Source: CAZMRF01 sp964568735
Lineage (GTDB): Bacteria > Acidobacteriota > Polarisedimenticolia > JACPZX01
Assembly (NCBI GenBank): GCA_964568735.1
Contig: CAZMRF010000104.1
Location: forward strand, 1-5,196
DNA: 5,196 bases
Direction of reading: 5' to 3'
Made by a program: the position numbers and the translations under genes. Positions 1-4,584 of the stretch are shown one piece after another. The notes below the pieces were generated by a model, which did not search any database, had not been told where the DNA came from, and worked only from the letters and a program-made list of their open reading frames with translations. Each line of letters begins with the position of its first letter. Position 1 is the first letter of the stretch.

Positions 1-1
1 A

Positions 2-832
2 CTCGCCCGGCTCCTCCGTTCCGGGGACCTCACTCCCGTCTACGTCCCCGAGGTCTATGACGAGGCCATCCGGGATCTCTCCCGTTCCCGCGAAGATGCG
101 CTCATCGATCTGAAGACCGCCAAGCACCGCCTCAAGTCGTTCCTGCTCCGTCTCGGCCTTCACTACACCGGCCGCGCCGACTGGAACGACGCCCACCGCC
201 GCTACCTATCCAAGGTCGTGTGTCCCACCCCCGCCCAGCAGATCGTCTTCCAGGAGTACCTCCGCGCCGTCGACGATCACGCCGAGCGGATCAAGAGGAT
301 CGAAGAGCACCTCCGAGAGTCTCTCCCCTCCTGGAGGCTGCGCCCCCTCGTCGAGAGCTCCTGGGCCTATCGCTTCCCCGCCAAGGTCTCCCCTCACATC
401 CGCAAGCGACTCGAGAAACTCCCCAAGCCCATCCAGGACATCGCCTGGAAGGCCCAGGTGCGCCTCTGCAAGCGATTCCGCCGTCTGACCTCCCGCGGCA
501 AGAACCCCAACGTCGTCGTCACCGCCGTCGCCCGCGAGGTCCCCATCGCCGCATGAAGAACGAAGAGATTCGCTGAGGGTGGACATGAATTCGATCTCTG
601 GGAGGAGGCGCGGCCCCGGTTCGGCGCAACCCTCGTGCGTGTTAAGAGGCGGCTCACGCCGACCCTCGTGCCTAGATCGAGGAAGGCGCCTGACGGACTC
701 AAGCAAGGTGGTAGCCAACCCACGGATATCAGCAGGATCAACCGTCGCGACTGCTGGCCCCGCCTCCTTCCAGACCCTGCCTCCCACGGAGACGACGTCC
801 ATGTAGGCCGCGCGGGGATCGAGTCCCCTTGA
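2..832 (+). pseudogene. IS110-family transposase remnant 1, internally deleted
   Basis: The frame is open from the left edge to a TGA at 554-556. It reads like the central and C-terminal parts of an IS110-family (DEDD-type) transposase. Recognisable stretches are LARLLRSGDLTPVYVP near the start, a basic helical segment, AQQIVFQEYL at about 230-260, and the late segment DIAWKAQVRLCKRFRRL followed by NPNVVV near the end. At 347-355 the segment LRPLVE, which in full proteins precedes the Transposase_20 domain, runs directly into SSWAYRFP, which normally follows that domain. About 100 residues, including the second catalytic part, therefore appear to be missing without loss of frame. The usual hydrophobic end after the VAREV motif is replaced by PIAA and a stop. 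After that TGA the same frame stays open to a TGA at 830-832, and 557-832 may be a decayed tail; that part is weak. The N-terminal catalytic DEDD region lies outside the window. It is not expected to be active. It points against all the cassette genes. Confidence 0.85.
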
Positions 833-844
833 CAACGGAAGTCA

Positions 845-938
845 TATCAACGGGCCGCGTCAGCGGCGCGCGCCCGAGGTCTTCGTCCCGGCAGACGAAC
901 GCGTCCGGGCGCGCGTCCGCTGCACGCGGTTGTTGGGC
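845..938 (-). other. attC site 1 (after BrnT/antitoxin cassette 1)
   Basis: On the minus strand the R'' box is GCCCAAC (938-932), a full match to RYYYAAC, followed by AA as in most attC sites. The R' box is GTTGATA (851-845), which keeps GTT but departs from GTTRRRY. The arm at 917-929 pairs with 855-866 apart from one extra base. Pairing resumes for ten more base pairs (867-876 with 906-915) after a second extra base at 916. On the gene strand the two extra bases are G and A. The 3' end of the upstream antitoxin gene is translated through this site and stops at 860-862. The sequence left of R' belongs to the IS110 remnant region, which may explain the imperfect R' box. Confidence 0.85.
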
Positions 939-1165
939 AGCCGCTTGGATCTAGTGACGACCTTCGCCACCTTCAGAGCAGCCCTCAACGCCTCGTTCAC
1001 GGCTTCGTCGGACGGGAATGCCGTCGCGACATCCGGTTCAAGGAGCACGAGGTTCGATCCGGAGCGAAGGCGCCCTACATACTTGCCTCGAACGCCACCC
1101 CTCATGGTCGAGAAGTCATACTCCGTTCTCATGCCGTTCGCCGGGATGTTACGAGCCTTCTTCAT
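860..1165 (-). CDS. RGKY-motif antitoxin of BrnT pair 1; C-terminus encoded by attC
   Basis: This is the likely antitoxin of the BrnT-type toxin encoded just upstream, 101 residues from ATG at 1165. That start overlaps the toxin's 3' end by 17 bp and has GGAG 5 nt upstream. Visible features are TEYDF (14-18), VRGKY (25-29), SNLVLLEPDV (37-46) and the AVNEALRAALK helix (55-65). The same order of motifs occurs in the second antitoxin at 4579-4833. Proteins with this RGKY and LxPDV pattern are common partners of BrnT-like toxins. They presumably bind the toxin and the operon promoter, but the DNA-binding fold is not proved from sequence. From about residue 77 (PNNRVQRT onward) the reading frame crosses the R'' box and the L'' arm of attC 1. 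The basic tail of about 25 residues is thus attC translation, not part of the family. An upstream start at 1246 in the same frame lies inside the toxin gene and is rejected. Confidence 0.8.
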   Translation of the reverse strand: MKKARNIPANGMRTEYDFSTMRGGVRGKYVGRLRSGSNLVLLEPDVATAFPSDEAVNEALRAALKVAKVVTRSKRLPNNRVQRTRARTRSSAGTKTSGARR

Positions 1166-1424
1166 AGAATCTCCGCTCACGCTTGGTGGCTTGCCTGGCG
1201 CTGATGACACGAATGCTGTTGCCGACGTGGGTGTGTGAAACCACAAGCAGTCGCTGCTTCGAGGACCGGCCGATGGTGAGGTAGCGAGCCTCCCGCCGCG
1301 AGTGGTCCTTGTCGGGAAAGGTCGTCGAGAGTGGATCGTGAAGAACGGAGGCTGCTTCGTGGAAGCTGACCCCGTGTTTCTTGAGGTTCGATGCGGCCTT
1401 CGCCGGATCCCACTTGAATATCAC
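1149..1424 (-). CDS. brnT: BrnT-family toxin 1 (DUF497)
   Basis: A 91-residue protein with the BrnT (DUF497) pattern: FKWDP at 3-7, NLKKHGVSF at 13-21, DPL at 30-32, RYLTIG at 47-52, RVISAR at 72-77 and a C-terminal ATKRER...Y segment. Known BrnT proteins are RelE-like ribonuclease toxins that inhibit translation and are held in check by a co-transcribed antitoxin. Length is normal and no key segment is missing. The start is GTG at 1424, because WDP must lie near the N-terminus and no other start fits. There is no purine-rich ribosome binding site. Instead TATACT lies 6 nt upstream, so the mRNA could be leaderless. Toxin precedes antitoxin, the usual brnT-brnA order, with a 17 bp overlap. About half the residues are identical to the second BrnT (4808-5086), counted by eye. 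Confidence 0.9.
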   Translation of the reverse strand: MIFKWDPAKAASNLKKHGVSFHEAASVLHDPLSTTFPDKDHSRREARYLTIGRSSKQRLLVVSHTHVGNSIRVISARQATKRERRFYEEGS

Positions 1425-1430
1425 GCGTGG

Positions 1431-1436
1431 AGTATA
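1431..1436 (-). promoter_or_regulatory. Candidate -10 box of toxin-antitoxin operon 1
   Basis: TATACT on the minus strand ends 6 nt before the GTG start of the BrnT gene, so the transcript would begin at or next to the start codon. No good -35 hexamer is seen 16-18 bp upstream. The box lies inside the cassette, downstream of the R' box of attC 2, so the cassette could express itself wherever it is inserted. The second BrnT cassette has TAGAAT at the same distance from its GTG. Confidence 0.5.
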
Positions 1437-1464
1437 GCGCTACCTCAGCCCAGCTCTCAGGTCT

Positions 1465-1554
1465 GCCCAACGTGCCGCTTCAGCGGCGCGCACGGGTAAC
1501 CGCCCAGTGTGGCACGTCACGTTGTGGCGCGTCCGCTGCAAGCGGTTGTTAGCC
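1465..1554 (-). other. attC site 2 (after DUF433/DUF5615 cassette)
   Basis: On the minus strand R'' is GGCTAAC (1554-1548) and R' is GTTGGGC (1471-1465), a full match to GTTRRRY. The arm 1533-1545 pairs with 1475-1486 with one extra base (1539). Pairing continues for five base pairs (1487-1491 with 1527-1531) after a second extra base (1532). The extra bases read G and A on the gene strand, as in attC 1. The stop codon TAA of the DUF5615 gene lies inside the R'' box, a frequent cassette arrangement. This is one of the best-preserved sites in the window. Confidence 0.92.
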
Positions 1555-1869
1555 ACCGACGGCGATTACCTCACCCGGCTGGATGCTCTTCAGCGCTTCG
1601 AGCACGCCTGGAACCAACACGAGAAGATCAGTCATGCGGTTGGTACGCGCCCGAAGAACAACGACGCCGAATGGCAGCCCGGCGACCCTCTGCTGAGCGA
1701 CGAGATTTTGGTCGATGGTGATGAACGCATCGAACCGCCCCGGGATGAGCTGAAGGAGCTCGCCGTTCTTCCGCCCTGCCCACCCTGCCTCAGGCACGGT
1801 CTCCACATCGTGCCCGATCAGCTCGCGCGTCAGGCGTTTCGGCAGGCACTCATCGAGGAGGACTCGCAT
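1549..1869 (-). CDS. DUF5615 PIN-like toxin
   Basis: A 106-residue protein typical of DUF5615 PIN-like proteins. It opens with RVLLDECLP (2-10, acidic D6 and E7) and continues with LTRELIGHDVETV (13-25), GWAGRKNGELL (29-39) and DAFITIDQNL (47-56, with D47 and D53). The acidic residues at these places are the expected metal-binding set of a PIN-like nuclease. Family members are thought to be RNase toxins, though few have been tested. The ATG at 1869 overlaps the upstream DUF433 gene by 20 bp, which suggests translational coupling; only a poor ribosome binding site precedes it. The stop codon sits in the R'' box of attC 2. DUF433 upstream and DUF5615 downstream is a recurrent pair and supports a toxin role here. 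Confidence 0.88.
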   Translation of the reverse strand: MRVLLDECLPKRLTRELIGHDVETVPEAGWAGRKNGELLQLIPGRFDAFITIDQNLVAQQRVAGLPFGVVVLRARTNRMTDLLVLVPGVLEALKSIQPGEVIAVGG

Positions 1870-2077
1870 GGAGCCCCAAGGCCTTGCCGGCCTGGTCCAG
1901 CGCGCCGACGGCTTGATCGCGCGTCACGGAGGGGAAATCGGCCAAAAAATCGTCGAGGCGATCGCCAGCCTCCAGGTAGTCAAGGAGAGTCTGAACCGGG
2001 ACCCGGGTGCCAGCGAACACTGGAGTTCCGCCCAGAATCCCCGGGTCGGAGGAGATGACCGATGCGTTCGTTTTCAT
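1850..2077 (-). CDS. DUF433 antitoxin
   Basis: A 75-residue protein with the DUF433 signature: DPGILGGTPVFAGTRVPV at 11-28, LLDYLEAGDRLDDFLADFP at 31-49, then VTRDQAVGALDQAG. DUF433 proteins carry a winged or helix-turn-helix DNA-binding fold and are commonly the antitoxin beside DUF5615 or other PIN-like toxins. They probably neutralise the toxin and repress the operon. The ATG at 2077 is chosen because the family's conserved core follows directly and a good promoter lies 19 nt upstream. The frame is open further upstream to 2188, but that part is attC 3 sequence and does not resemble a protein. No strong ribosome binding site is visible; the leader would be only about 12 nt long. Confidence 0.88.
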   Translation of the reverse strand: MKTNASVISSDPGILGGTPVFAGTRVPVQTLLDYLEAGDRLDDFLADFPSVTRDQAVGALDQAGKALGLHASPPR

Positions 2078-2095
2078 GGTGGCAACTCGGTCGGC

Positions 2096-2124
2096 ATCAT
2101 ACCGCGTCCGATCGTCACTTTCAC
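2096..2124 (-). promoter_or_regulatory. Promoter of DUF433/DUF5615 operon
   Basis: On the minus strand GTGAAA (2124-2119) and TATGAT (2101-2096) are separated by 17 bp. They match the sigma-70 consensus at four and five of six bases. Transcription would begin near 2089, about 12 nt before the ATG. The -35 box lies 3 bp inside the cassette, next to the R' box of attC 3, so the promoter moves with the cassette. Confidence 0.6.
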
Positions 2125-2127
2125 GTG

Positions 2128-2220
2128 TGGCAACGCTCGGCGTAAGCCGCGGCGGCGAAACGACGCCGTACATCGCAGCAACCACCACGCCGCGCCGCCG
2201 TCGGCTTCATGCCGTTAGGC
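2128..2220 (-). other. attC site 3 (after three-TM protein cassette)
   Basis: On the minus strand R'' is GCCTAAC (2220-2214), a full consensus match. R' is GTTGCCA (2134-2128), which keeps the GTT cleavage core but not RRRY. The arm 2193-2213 (21 nt) pairs with 2139-2157 (19 nt), leaving exactly two unpaired bases that read G and A on the gene strand. The spacer 2158-2192 is the variable terminal structure. The R'' box lies 22 bp after the stop of the membrane protein gene. Confidence 0.88.
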
Positions 2221-2242
2221 GTTCTGTTCACTGTGCCTCCCT

Positions 2243-2650
2243 TCAGTCACCGGGGCCCCCGCCCAGGATGCCGAGCGTGAAGAAATGCGCGATCACCGCC
2301 GCGAAGGCCGTGCCCATGACCGGCACCGACCACCGCCATCGGCCCCACGCCGTGCGCAGCCCCGAAAACTGAACGAAGAGGTCAACTGCGTACGCCGCAC
2401 AGTACGCGATGTTCGCCAGGACCGCCAAGAAGAAGAACAGGAACAGCGGGTCTCGCGCCAGGAACGCCTTCGAGTCGGGCCACGCAGCGTAGAAGTGCAC
2501 GCACACCACCGCGAGCAGGACCGCGTTGTAAAGCAGCCGGCGTGGTTCCCGGTAGCGCAGAGCATCTGAGGCGAGTTCCCCGAACCTCGGCCGCACTCCG
2601 CCGCCGGATGGACTCGACCCGTTCAGTTGACCCGGCACGCCCGTGTTCAT
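2243..2650 (-). CDS. Unrecognised cassette protein with three membrane segments
   Basis: I do not recognise this protein. From ATG at 2650 it has 135 residues. The first 35 are polar, rich in Gly and Ser, and look disordered. Three hydrophobic stretches follow at about 39-57 (LLYNAVLLAVVCVHFYAAW), 68-95 (rich in Phe, Leu and Ala) and 107-129 (VMGTAFAAVIAHFF core). Short basic segments (RYREPRR; RTAWGRWRW) precede the first and third. There is no signal peptide before the first segment. A GTG at 2680 would add ten residues but abuts the R' box of attC 4; the ATG is preferred, with AAGGA about 12 nt upstream as a weak ribosome binding site. It is the only gene of its cassette, which spans about 2133-2686, and no promoter is visible. 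A possible role in membrane physiology is pure guesswork. Composition and hydrophobic pattern make it a real gene. Confidence 0.75.
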   Translation of the reverse strand: MNTGVPGQLNGSSPSGGGVRPRFGELASDALRYREPRRLLYNAVLLAVVCVHFYAAWPDSKAFLARDPLFLFFFLAVLANIAYCAAYAVDLFVQFSGLRTAWGRWRWSVPVMGTAFAAVIAHFFTLGILGGGPGD

Positions 2651-2680
2651 GTCGTTCCGTTGTCCTTCACCTCTTGACAC

Positions 2681-2779
2681 GCATAACGCTCCGCATAACC
2701 TGCGGGCGGGACGGGCGCGCCCCTTGCCCTTGCAAGGGGCGTGACTGGCCCGACCGACAGGTTCATGCGGTTGTTAGCC
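2681..2779 (-). other. attC site 4 (after RelE/ParE toxin cassette), with inner hairpin
   Basis: On the minus strand R'' is GGCTAAC (2779-2773) and R' is GTTATGC (2687-2681). The arm 2754-2770 (17 nt) pairs with 2691-2705 (15 nt) except for two extra bases, G and T on the gene strand. The spacer holds a second perfect hairpin: CCCCTTGC at 2720-2727 and GCAAGGGG at 2732-2739 with loop CCTT, extended by two more pairs (2718-2719 with 2740-2741). This inner stem may act as the variable terminal structure or as an intrinsic-terminator-like block, although no U-tract follows it. R'' lies 6 bp after the toxin stop codon. Confidence 0.9.
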
Positions 2780-2785
2780 GCCGCC

Positions 2786-3055
2786 CTACATGCTCCCGAC
2801 GAGACGGTCGTAGTCAGCGTGCGAGCCGATCCAAAACCAGACGATGGCGTCGCCCTCACGGATGCCCAACGCGCGATAGCCCAGACCGACTCGTGCGGAG
2901 TCGATGGGTCTGGTGTCATGAACCTGCTTAAACTGCAGGCTCGGATGGGATGGATCGCGCTGGAACTTGGCATAAGCCGACCTCGCGCGACGCTGAATGT
3001 TGGCGGGTAGAGCTTCGAAGGCCTTCCGGAAGCGCTTCGTGACGTGCGATGTCAC
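2786..3055 (-). CDS. RelE/ParE-family toxin
   Basis: An 89-residue protein of the RelE/ParE toxin type. The N-terminal helical hairpin is FRKAFEALPANIQRRA (9-24) with AYAKFQRDP (27-35). A strand region follows, SLQFKQV (39-45) and RVGLGYRALG (55-64), and the end is VWFWIGSHADYDRLV (72-86), a common ending in this family. Such toxins either cleave mRNA on the ribosome or poison gyrase; sequence alone does not settle which. GTG at 3055 is the start, and its TGA-overlapping context (GTGA) gives a 4 bp overlap with the antitoxin gene, so translation is probably coupled. The stop (TAG) is 6 bp from attC 4. Length is normal and no truncation is seen. Confidence 0.87.
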   Translation of the reverse strand: MTSHVTKRFRKAFEALPANIQRRARSAYAKFQRDPSHPSLQFKQVHDTRPIDSARVGLGYRALGIREGDAIVWFWIGSHADYDRLVGSM

Positions 3056-3270
3056 TCGCTCTTGGGGTCCAGCGGCTCGGTCTTGCCCGCGTGATAGTCG
3101 GCGAGGGCATCCTCAGCCAGCCGAGACAGCGTACCCTCGGACTTCTTCAGGCTTTCATCCCAGGCCTCCTCTGCCTCAAGCTCGGCACGGATGGCCGCAG
3201 CGAGCTCATCCTGCTTGGCGTCGGGCAGCTTGCTGGCCGCCTGAAACGCCTCTTCCAAGGCCTTCGTCAT
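3052..3270 (-). CDS. Antitoxin of RelE/ParE pair
   Basis: A 72-residue acidic, almost all-helical protein: ALEEAFQAASKLP (4-16), DELAAAIRAELEAEEAWDES (21-40), LSRLAEDALADYHAGKTEPLDP (48-69). The helix with LPDAKQDELA and the ending AGKTEPLDP are typical of small antitoxins beside RelE-type toxins in many phyla. No separate DNA-binding domain is obvious, so autoregulation is uncertain. ATG at 3270 is supported by AGGAGGT 8 nt upstream, the best ribosome binding site in the window. The strong site on the antitoxin and the weak one on the toxin fit the need for antitoxin excess. Confidence 0.83.
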   Translation of the reverse strand: MTKALEEAFQAASKLPDAKQDELAAAIRAELEAEEAWDESLKKSEGTLSRLAEDALADYHAGKTEPLDPKSE

Positions 3271-3278
3271 CTCGTCCG

Positions 3279-3304
3279 ACCTCCTCGCGGTATGGAGGAT
3301 TCTA
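3279..3304 (-). promoter_or_regulatory. -10 box and ribosome binding site of RelE/ParE operon
   Basis: On the minus strand TAGAAT (3304-3299) is a -10-like hexamer, and AGGAGGT (3285-3279) is a near-perfect Shine-Dalgarno sequence 8 nt before the ATG. Transcription would start near 3292, giving a leader of roughly 22 nt. The region 17 bp upstream (TAGCCG) is a poor -35 match. The same TAGAAT hexamer precedes the BrnT gene of the rightmost cassette. Confidence 0.5.
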
Positions 3305-3331
3305 GCCCCGCGAGCGCCCCGCGGCTACTCG

Positions 3332-3428
3332 GTCGCGCGCTCCGCATAACCCGCGGCAGGCGCCGCACAACCTCTCGCTCTACCGCAATGGCCGTGCGCC
3401 TGCCGTCGGGTTGATGCGGTTGTTCGGC
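3332..3428 (-). other. attC site 5 (after methyltransferase-like gene), R' box decayed
   Basis: The arm 3396-3419 (24 nt) pairs with 3342-3363 (22 nt) with only two extra bases. On the gene strand these are C and A, the classic pair of extrahelical positions, so this is the best stem in the window. The R'' box is GCCGAAC (3428-3422), off consensus at one base. Where R' should be, at the same distance from the arm as in attC 4, the sequence is GCGCGAC (3338-3332). The GTT core needed for strand cleavage is lost, so the site is probably inactive for recombination at its R' end. The neighbouring arm shares CCGCATAACC with attC 4. Confidence 0.85.
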
Positions 3429-3457
3429 GGCCTCATTCTCAGCGCCTCACCGGTGAC

Positions 3458-3752
3458 TCACGCAATGAAGGGAACGAACATCTTGGTCTTGCTTCGATAC
3501 GTCTGGTACTCGGCTCCGAACTTCTTGAGGTTCTCTCGCTCCTCAACCTTGGCAGTCGCCACCGTGAAGAGCGACCCCACAGCAGCCACAGCGCCTGCGA
3601 GCTGAGACCGTCGCTTCAGAAACGCACCCCAGATCCCCAGCAGCAGTGAGCAATACAATGGGTGCCGGATGTACCGGTAGACGCCACTGGTGACCAGTGT
3701 GGTCGTGCCTTCAACCCCGCCACGCGGGGCGCCAACGGTGTGGAGGAGATAG
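3458..3752 (-). pseudogene. Isoprenylcysteine methyltransferase-like gene, 5' end lost
   Basis: The C-terminal part of an integral-membrane methyltransferase of the isoprenylcysteine/phospholipid methyltransferase type. Reading leftward from the junction there is GAPRGG, then LVTSGVYRYIRHPLYCSL at about 3697-3644, the signature cofactor-binding motif. Next comes a hydrophobic segment (AVAAVGSLFTVATA), then KVEERENLKKFGAEYQTYR, whose acidic residues are also conserved, and FVPF at the end. The frame continues upstream of the TTG at 3658 through the RHP motif, so that TTG is not the true start. Family resemblance fades near 3745-3755, where the IS110 remnant begins on the other strand, and a stop lies in frame at 3770-3772. 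The N-terminal membrane segments and the start codon are missing. It was the gene of the cassette ending in attC 5; the stop is 29 bp from the R'' box. Confidence 0.82.
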
Positions 3753-4049
3753 GTCCAGGAGTTCTGCTCCTACAGCCGCCTGGTGAAGTGCTCCCGCGAG
3801 TCCGCAGGCAAGCGCCAGGGGTTCGGCGGCTCGAAGATCGGCAACGTTCATCTCAAGTGGGCCTTCTCCGAGGCCGCCGTGTCGTTCCTGAGCAAGTGCG
3901 CCGACGGGAAGACCCTCGTCGAGCGCCTCAGGCGCAAGCACGGCAAGGGCAAGGCCCTCAGCATCCTCGCCCACAAGCTGGGACGCGCCGTGTACTACAT
4001 GATGGCGCGGGAGAAGACCTTCGACATGCAGCGCTTCGCAAGTTGCTGA
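3753..4049 (+). pseudogene. IS110-family transposase remnant 2, C-terminal part only
   Basis: The frame begins abruptly after a TAG at 3750-3752 and encodes 98 residues matching the end of IS110-family transposases. The order is VQEFCSYSRLVKC, RESAGK, GSKIGNVHLKWAFSEAAV, then RRKHGKGKALSILAHKLGRAVYYM and the end AFDM-like FDMQRF. This covers the C-terminal half of the Transposase_20 domain. The S-A-G in RESAGK may correspond to the conserved serine of the C-terminal catalytic domain, but I cannot confirm the alignment. The N-terminal DEDD domain is absent. The protein differs clearly from remnant 1, so at least two IS110-type insertions took place. It points against the cassettes. The upstream border coincides with the broken methyltransferase gene. 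Confidence 0.88.
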
Positions 4050-4073
4050 CGGAGCAGAGCGGGTGAACCGAAC

Positions 4074-4080
4074 GCCTAAC
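4074..4080 (-). other. Orphan attC R' box
   Basis: GTTAGGC on the minus strand is a full GTTRRRY match, 24 bp past the stop of IS110 remnant 2. The adjoining sequence (GGGAGCCTCATGGGCCC on the plus strand) would be the R'-side arm. No complementary arm with an R'' box is found between here and 4577, so the site appears to be half an attC, truncated or rearranged. A chance heptamer cannot be excluded. Confidence 0.4.
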
Positions 4081-4577
4081 GGGAGCCTCATGGGCCCAGC
4101 GCCTCCTCGTCGCATGGACGATCCCGGATCGTGCGCCTCCGAGCGCGACCGAGGCGAGGTGCGCCGCAAGGCCCGGCAGCCCGTGCGCGTTGATTGGGCG
4201 CCCGCTCTGCCTCCGACCAGATCCGCGTCAAGCCCCGTGCGGCTTGCCGGTGACTCTGGCCCTCACCCGAGCCTGGAGCTAACTGACGCCCGACGTCAAA
4301 CCCTGTTGAGTAGGACGGCATGAGGGTACCGATGTGTTTCTAGGCCGCGGGCGGATCACTCCGCCCGCTCACCCGGTAGCCTCCACCCGCAGGGGCGTGA
4401 GCGATGCCGGCGAGAGAGCCTCAATAAGTGTTGGGTGCAGCGCTGATCGCTGCGCCAGCTCTTTGAAACAAAGCCAGAGCGCGGTGAGAGTAGGAAGGCG
4501 ATCCAACATCTGGGCTCGAGCCTCACGCTCAGGCCACGGGAGGAGTGTCACCGTTGACAAGGGGGGGCCTTATAAGT
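4081..4577. other. Region without a convincing gene
   Basis: This 497 bp stretch lies between the orphan R' box and the R'' box of the rightmost cassette. It holds short inverted repeats: TGACG...CGTCA around 4283-4297, a strong hairpin at 4347-4368 and GCAGCG...CGCTGC around 4437-4452. It also holds one of two copies of ATAAGTGTT (4424-4432; the other is 4572-4580). The only moderate reading frame is minus 4369-4560 (63 codons, TTG start, no ribosome binding site), which resembles nothing I know. The region may be remains of an IS end, decayed cassettes or both. Confidence 0.5.
4347..4368. repeat. Perfect 9 bp hairpin
   Basis: GCGGGCGGA at 4347-4355 and TCCGCCCGC at 4360-4368 are perfect inverted repeats around the loop TCAC. 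No T-run follows on either strand, so a classical intrinsic terminator is not supported. No R box core adjoins it, so it is not an attC stem of the kind seen elsewhere in the window. Confidence 0.6.
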
Positions 4578-4584
4578 GTTAGGC
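4578..4584 (-). other. attC R'' box of BrnT cassette 2, partner half not found
   Basis: GCCTAAC on the minus strand is a perfect RYYYAAC box containing the TAA stop of the antitoxin gene, exactly as in attC 2. The sequence that follows on the minus strand (ACTTATAAGGCC and a run of C) does not look like the arms of the other sites. I find no complementary arm with a matching R' box within 150 bp. The attC is therefore either very divergent or broken just past its R'' box. The neighbouring repeat ATAAGTGTT partly overlaps this box. Confidence 0.55.

Noticed and set aside
206..835. Long minus-strand frame of 209 codons opposite IS110 remnant 1
   Set aside because: It is antisense to a clear transposase reading and crosses its deletion point. 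Its Gly/Leu/Asp-rich sequence is a typical shadow in high-GC DNA.
833..844. Bridge RNA locus of IS110 remnant 1
   Set aside because: The non-coding stretch left after the transposase frame is far too short, and the upstream end lies outside the window.
1507..2058. 183-codon plus-strand frame across the DUF433/DUF5615 cassette
   Set aside because: It begins inside attC 2 and lies opposite two overlapping genes with clear family motifs.
2078..2188. N-terminal extension of the DUF433 gene
   Set aside because: The extra codons are attC 3 and promoter sequence. The conserved DUF433 core begins shortly after the ATG at 2077.
845..3428. Evenly spaced repeats as a possible CRISPR array
   Set aside because: The repeated elements are 90-99 bp imperfect palindromes with variable spacers and genes between them, ending in GTT and AAC cores. 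They are attC sites, and no cas genes are present.
3711..4169. 152-codon minus-strand frame opposite IS110 remnant 2
   Set aside because: The plus-strand frame matches a known transposase C-terminus, so this is its antisense shadow.
4347..4368. Hairpin as an intrinsic terminator
   Set aside because: No T-run follows the stem on either strand and no gene ends nearby.
4369..4560. 63-codon minus-strand frame in the otherwise empty region
   Set aside because: TTG start, no ribosome binding site, no recognisable family and an overlap with the repeat and hairpin structures. The codon make-up is not absurd, so it is only mentioned in the region entry.
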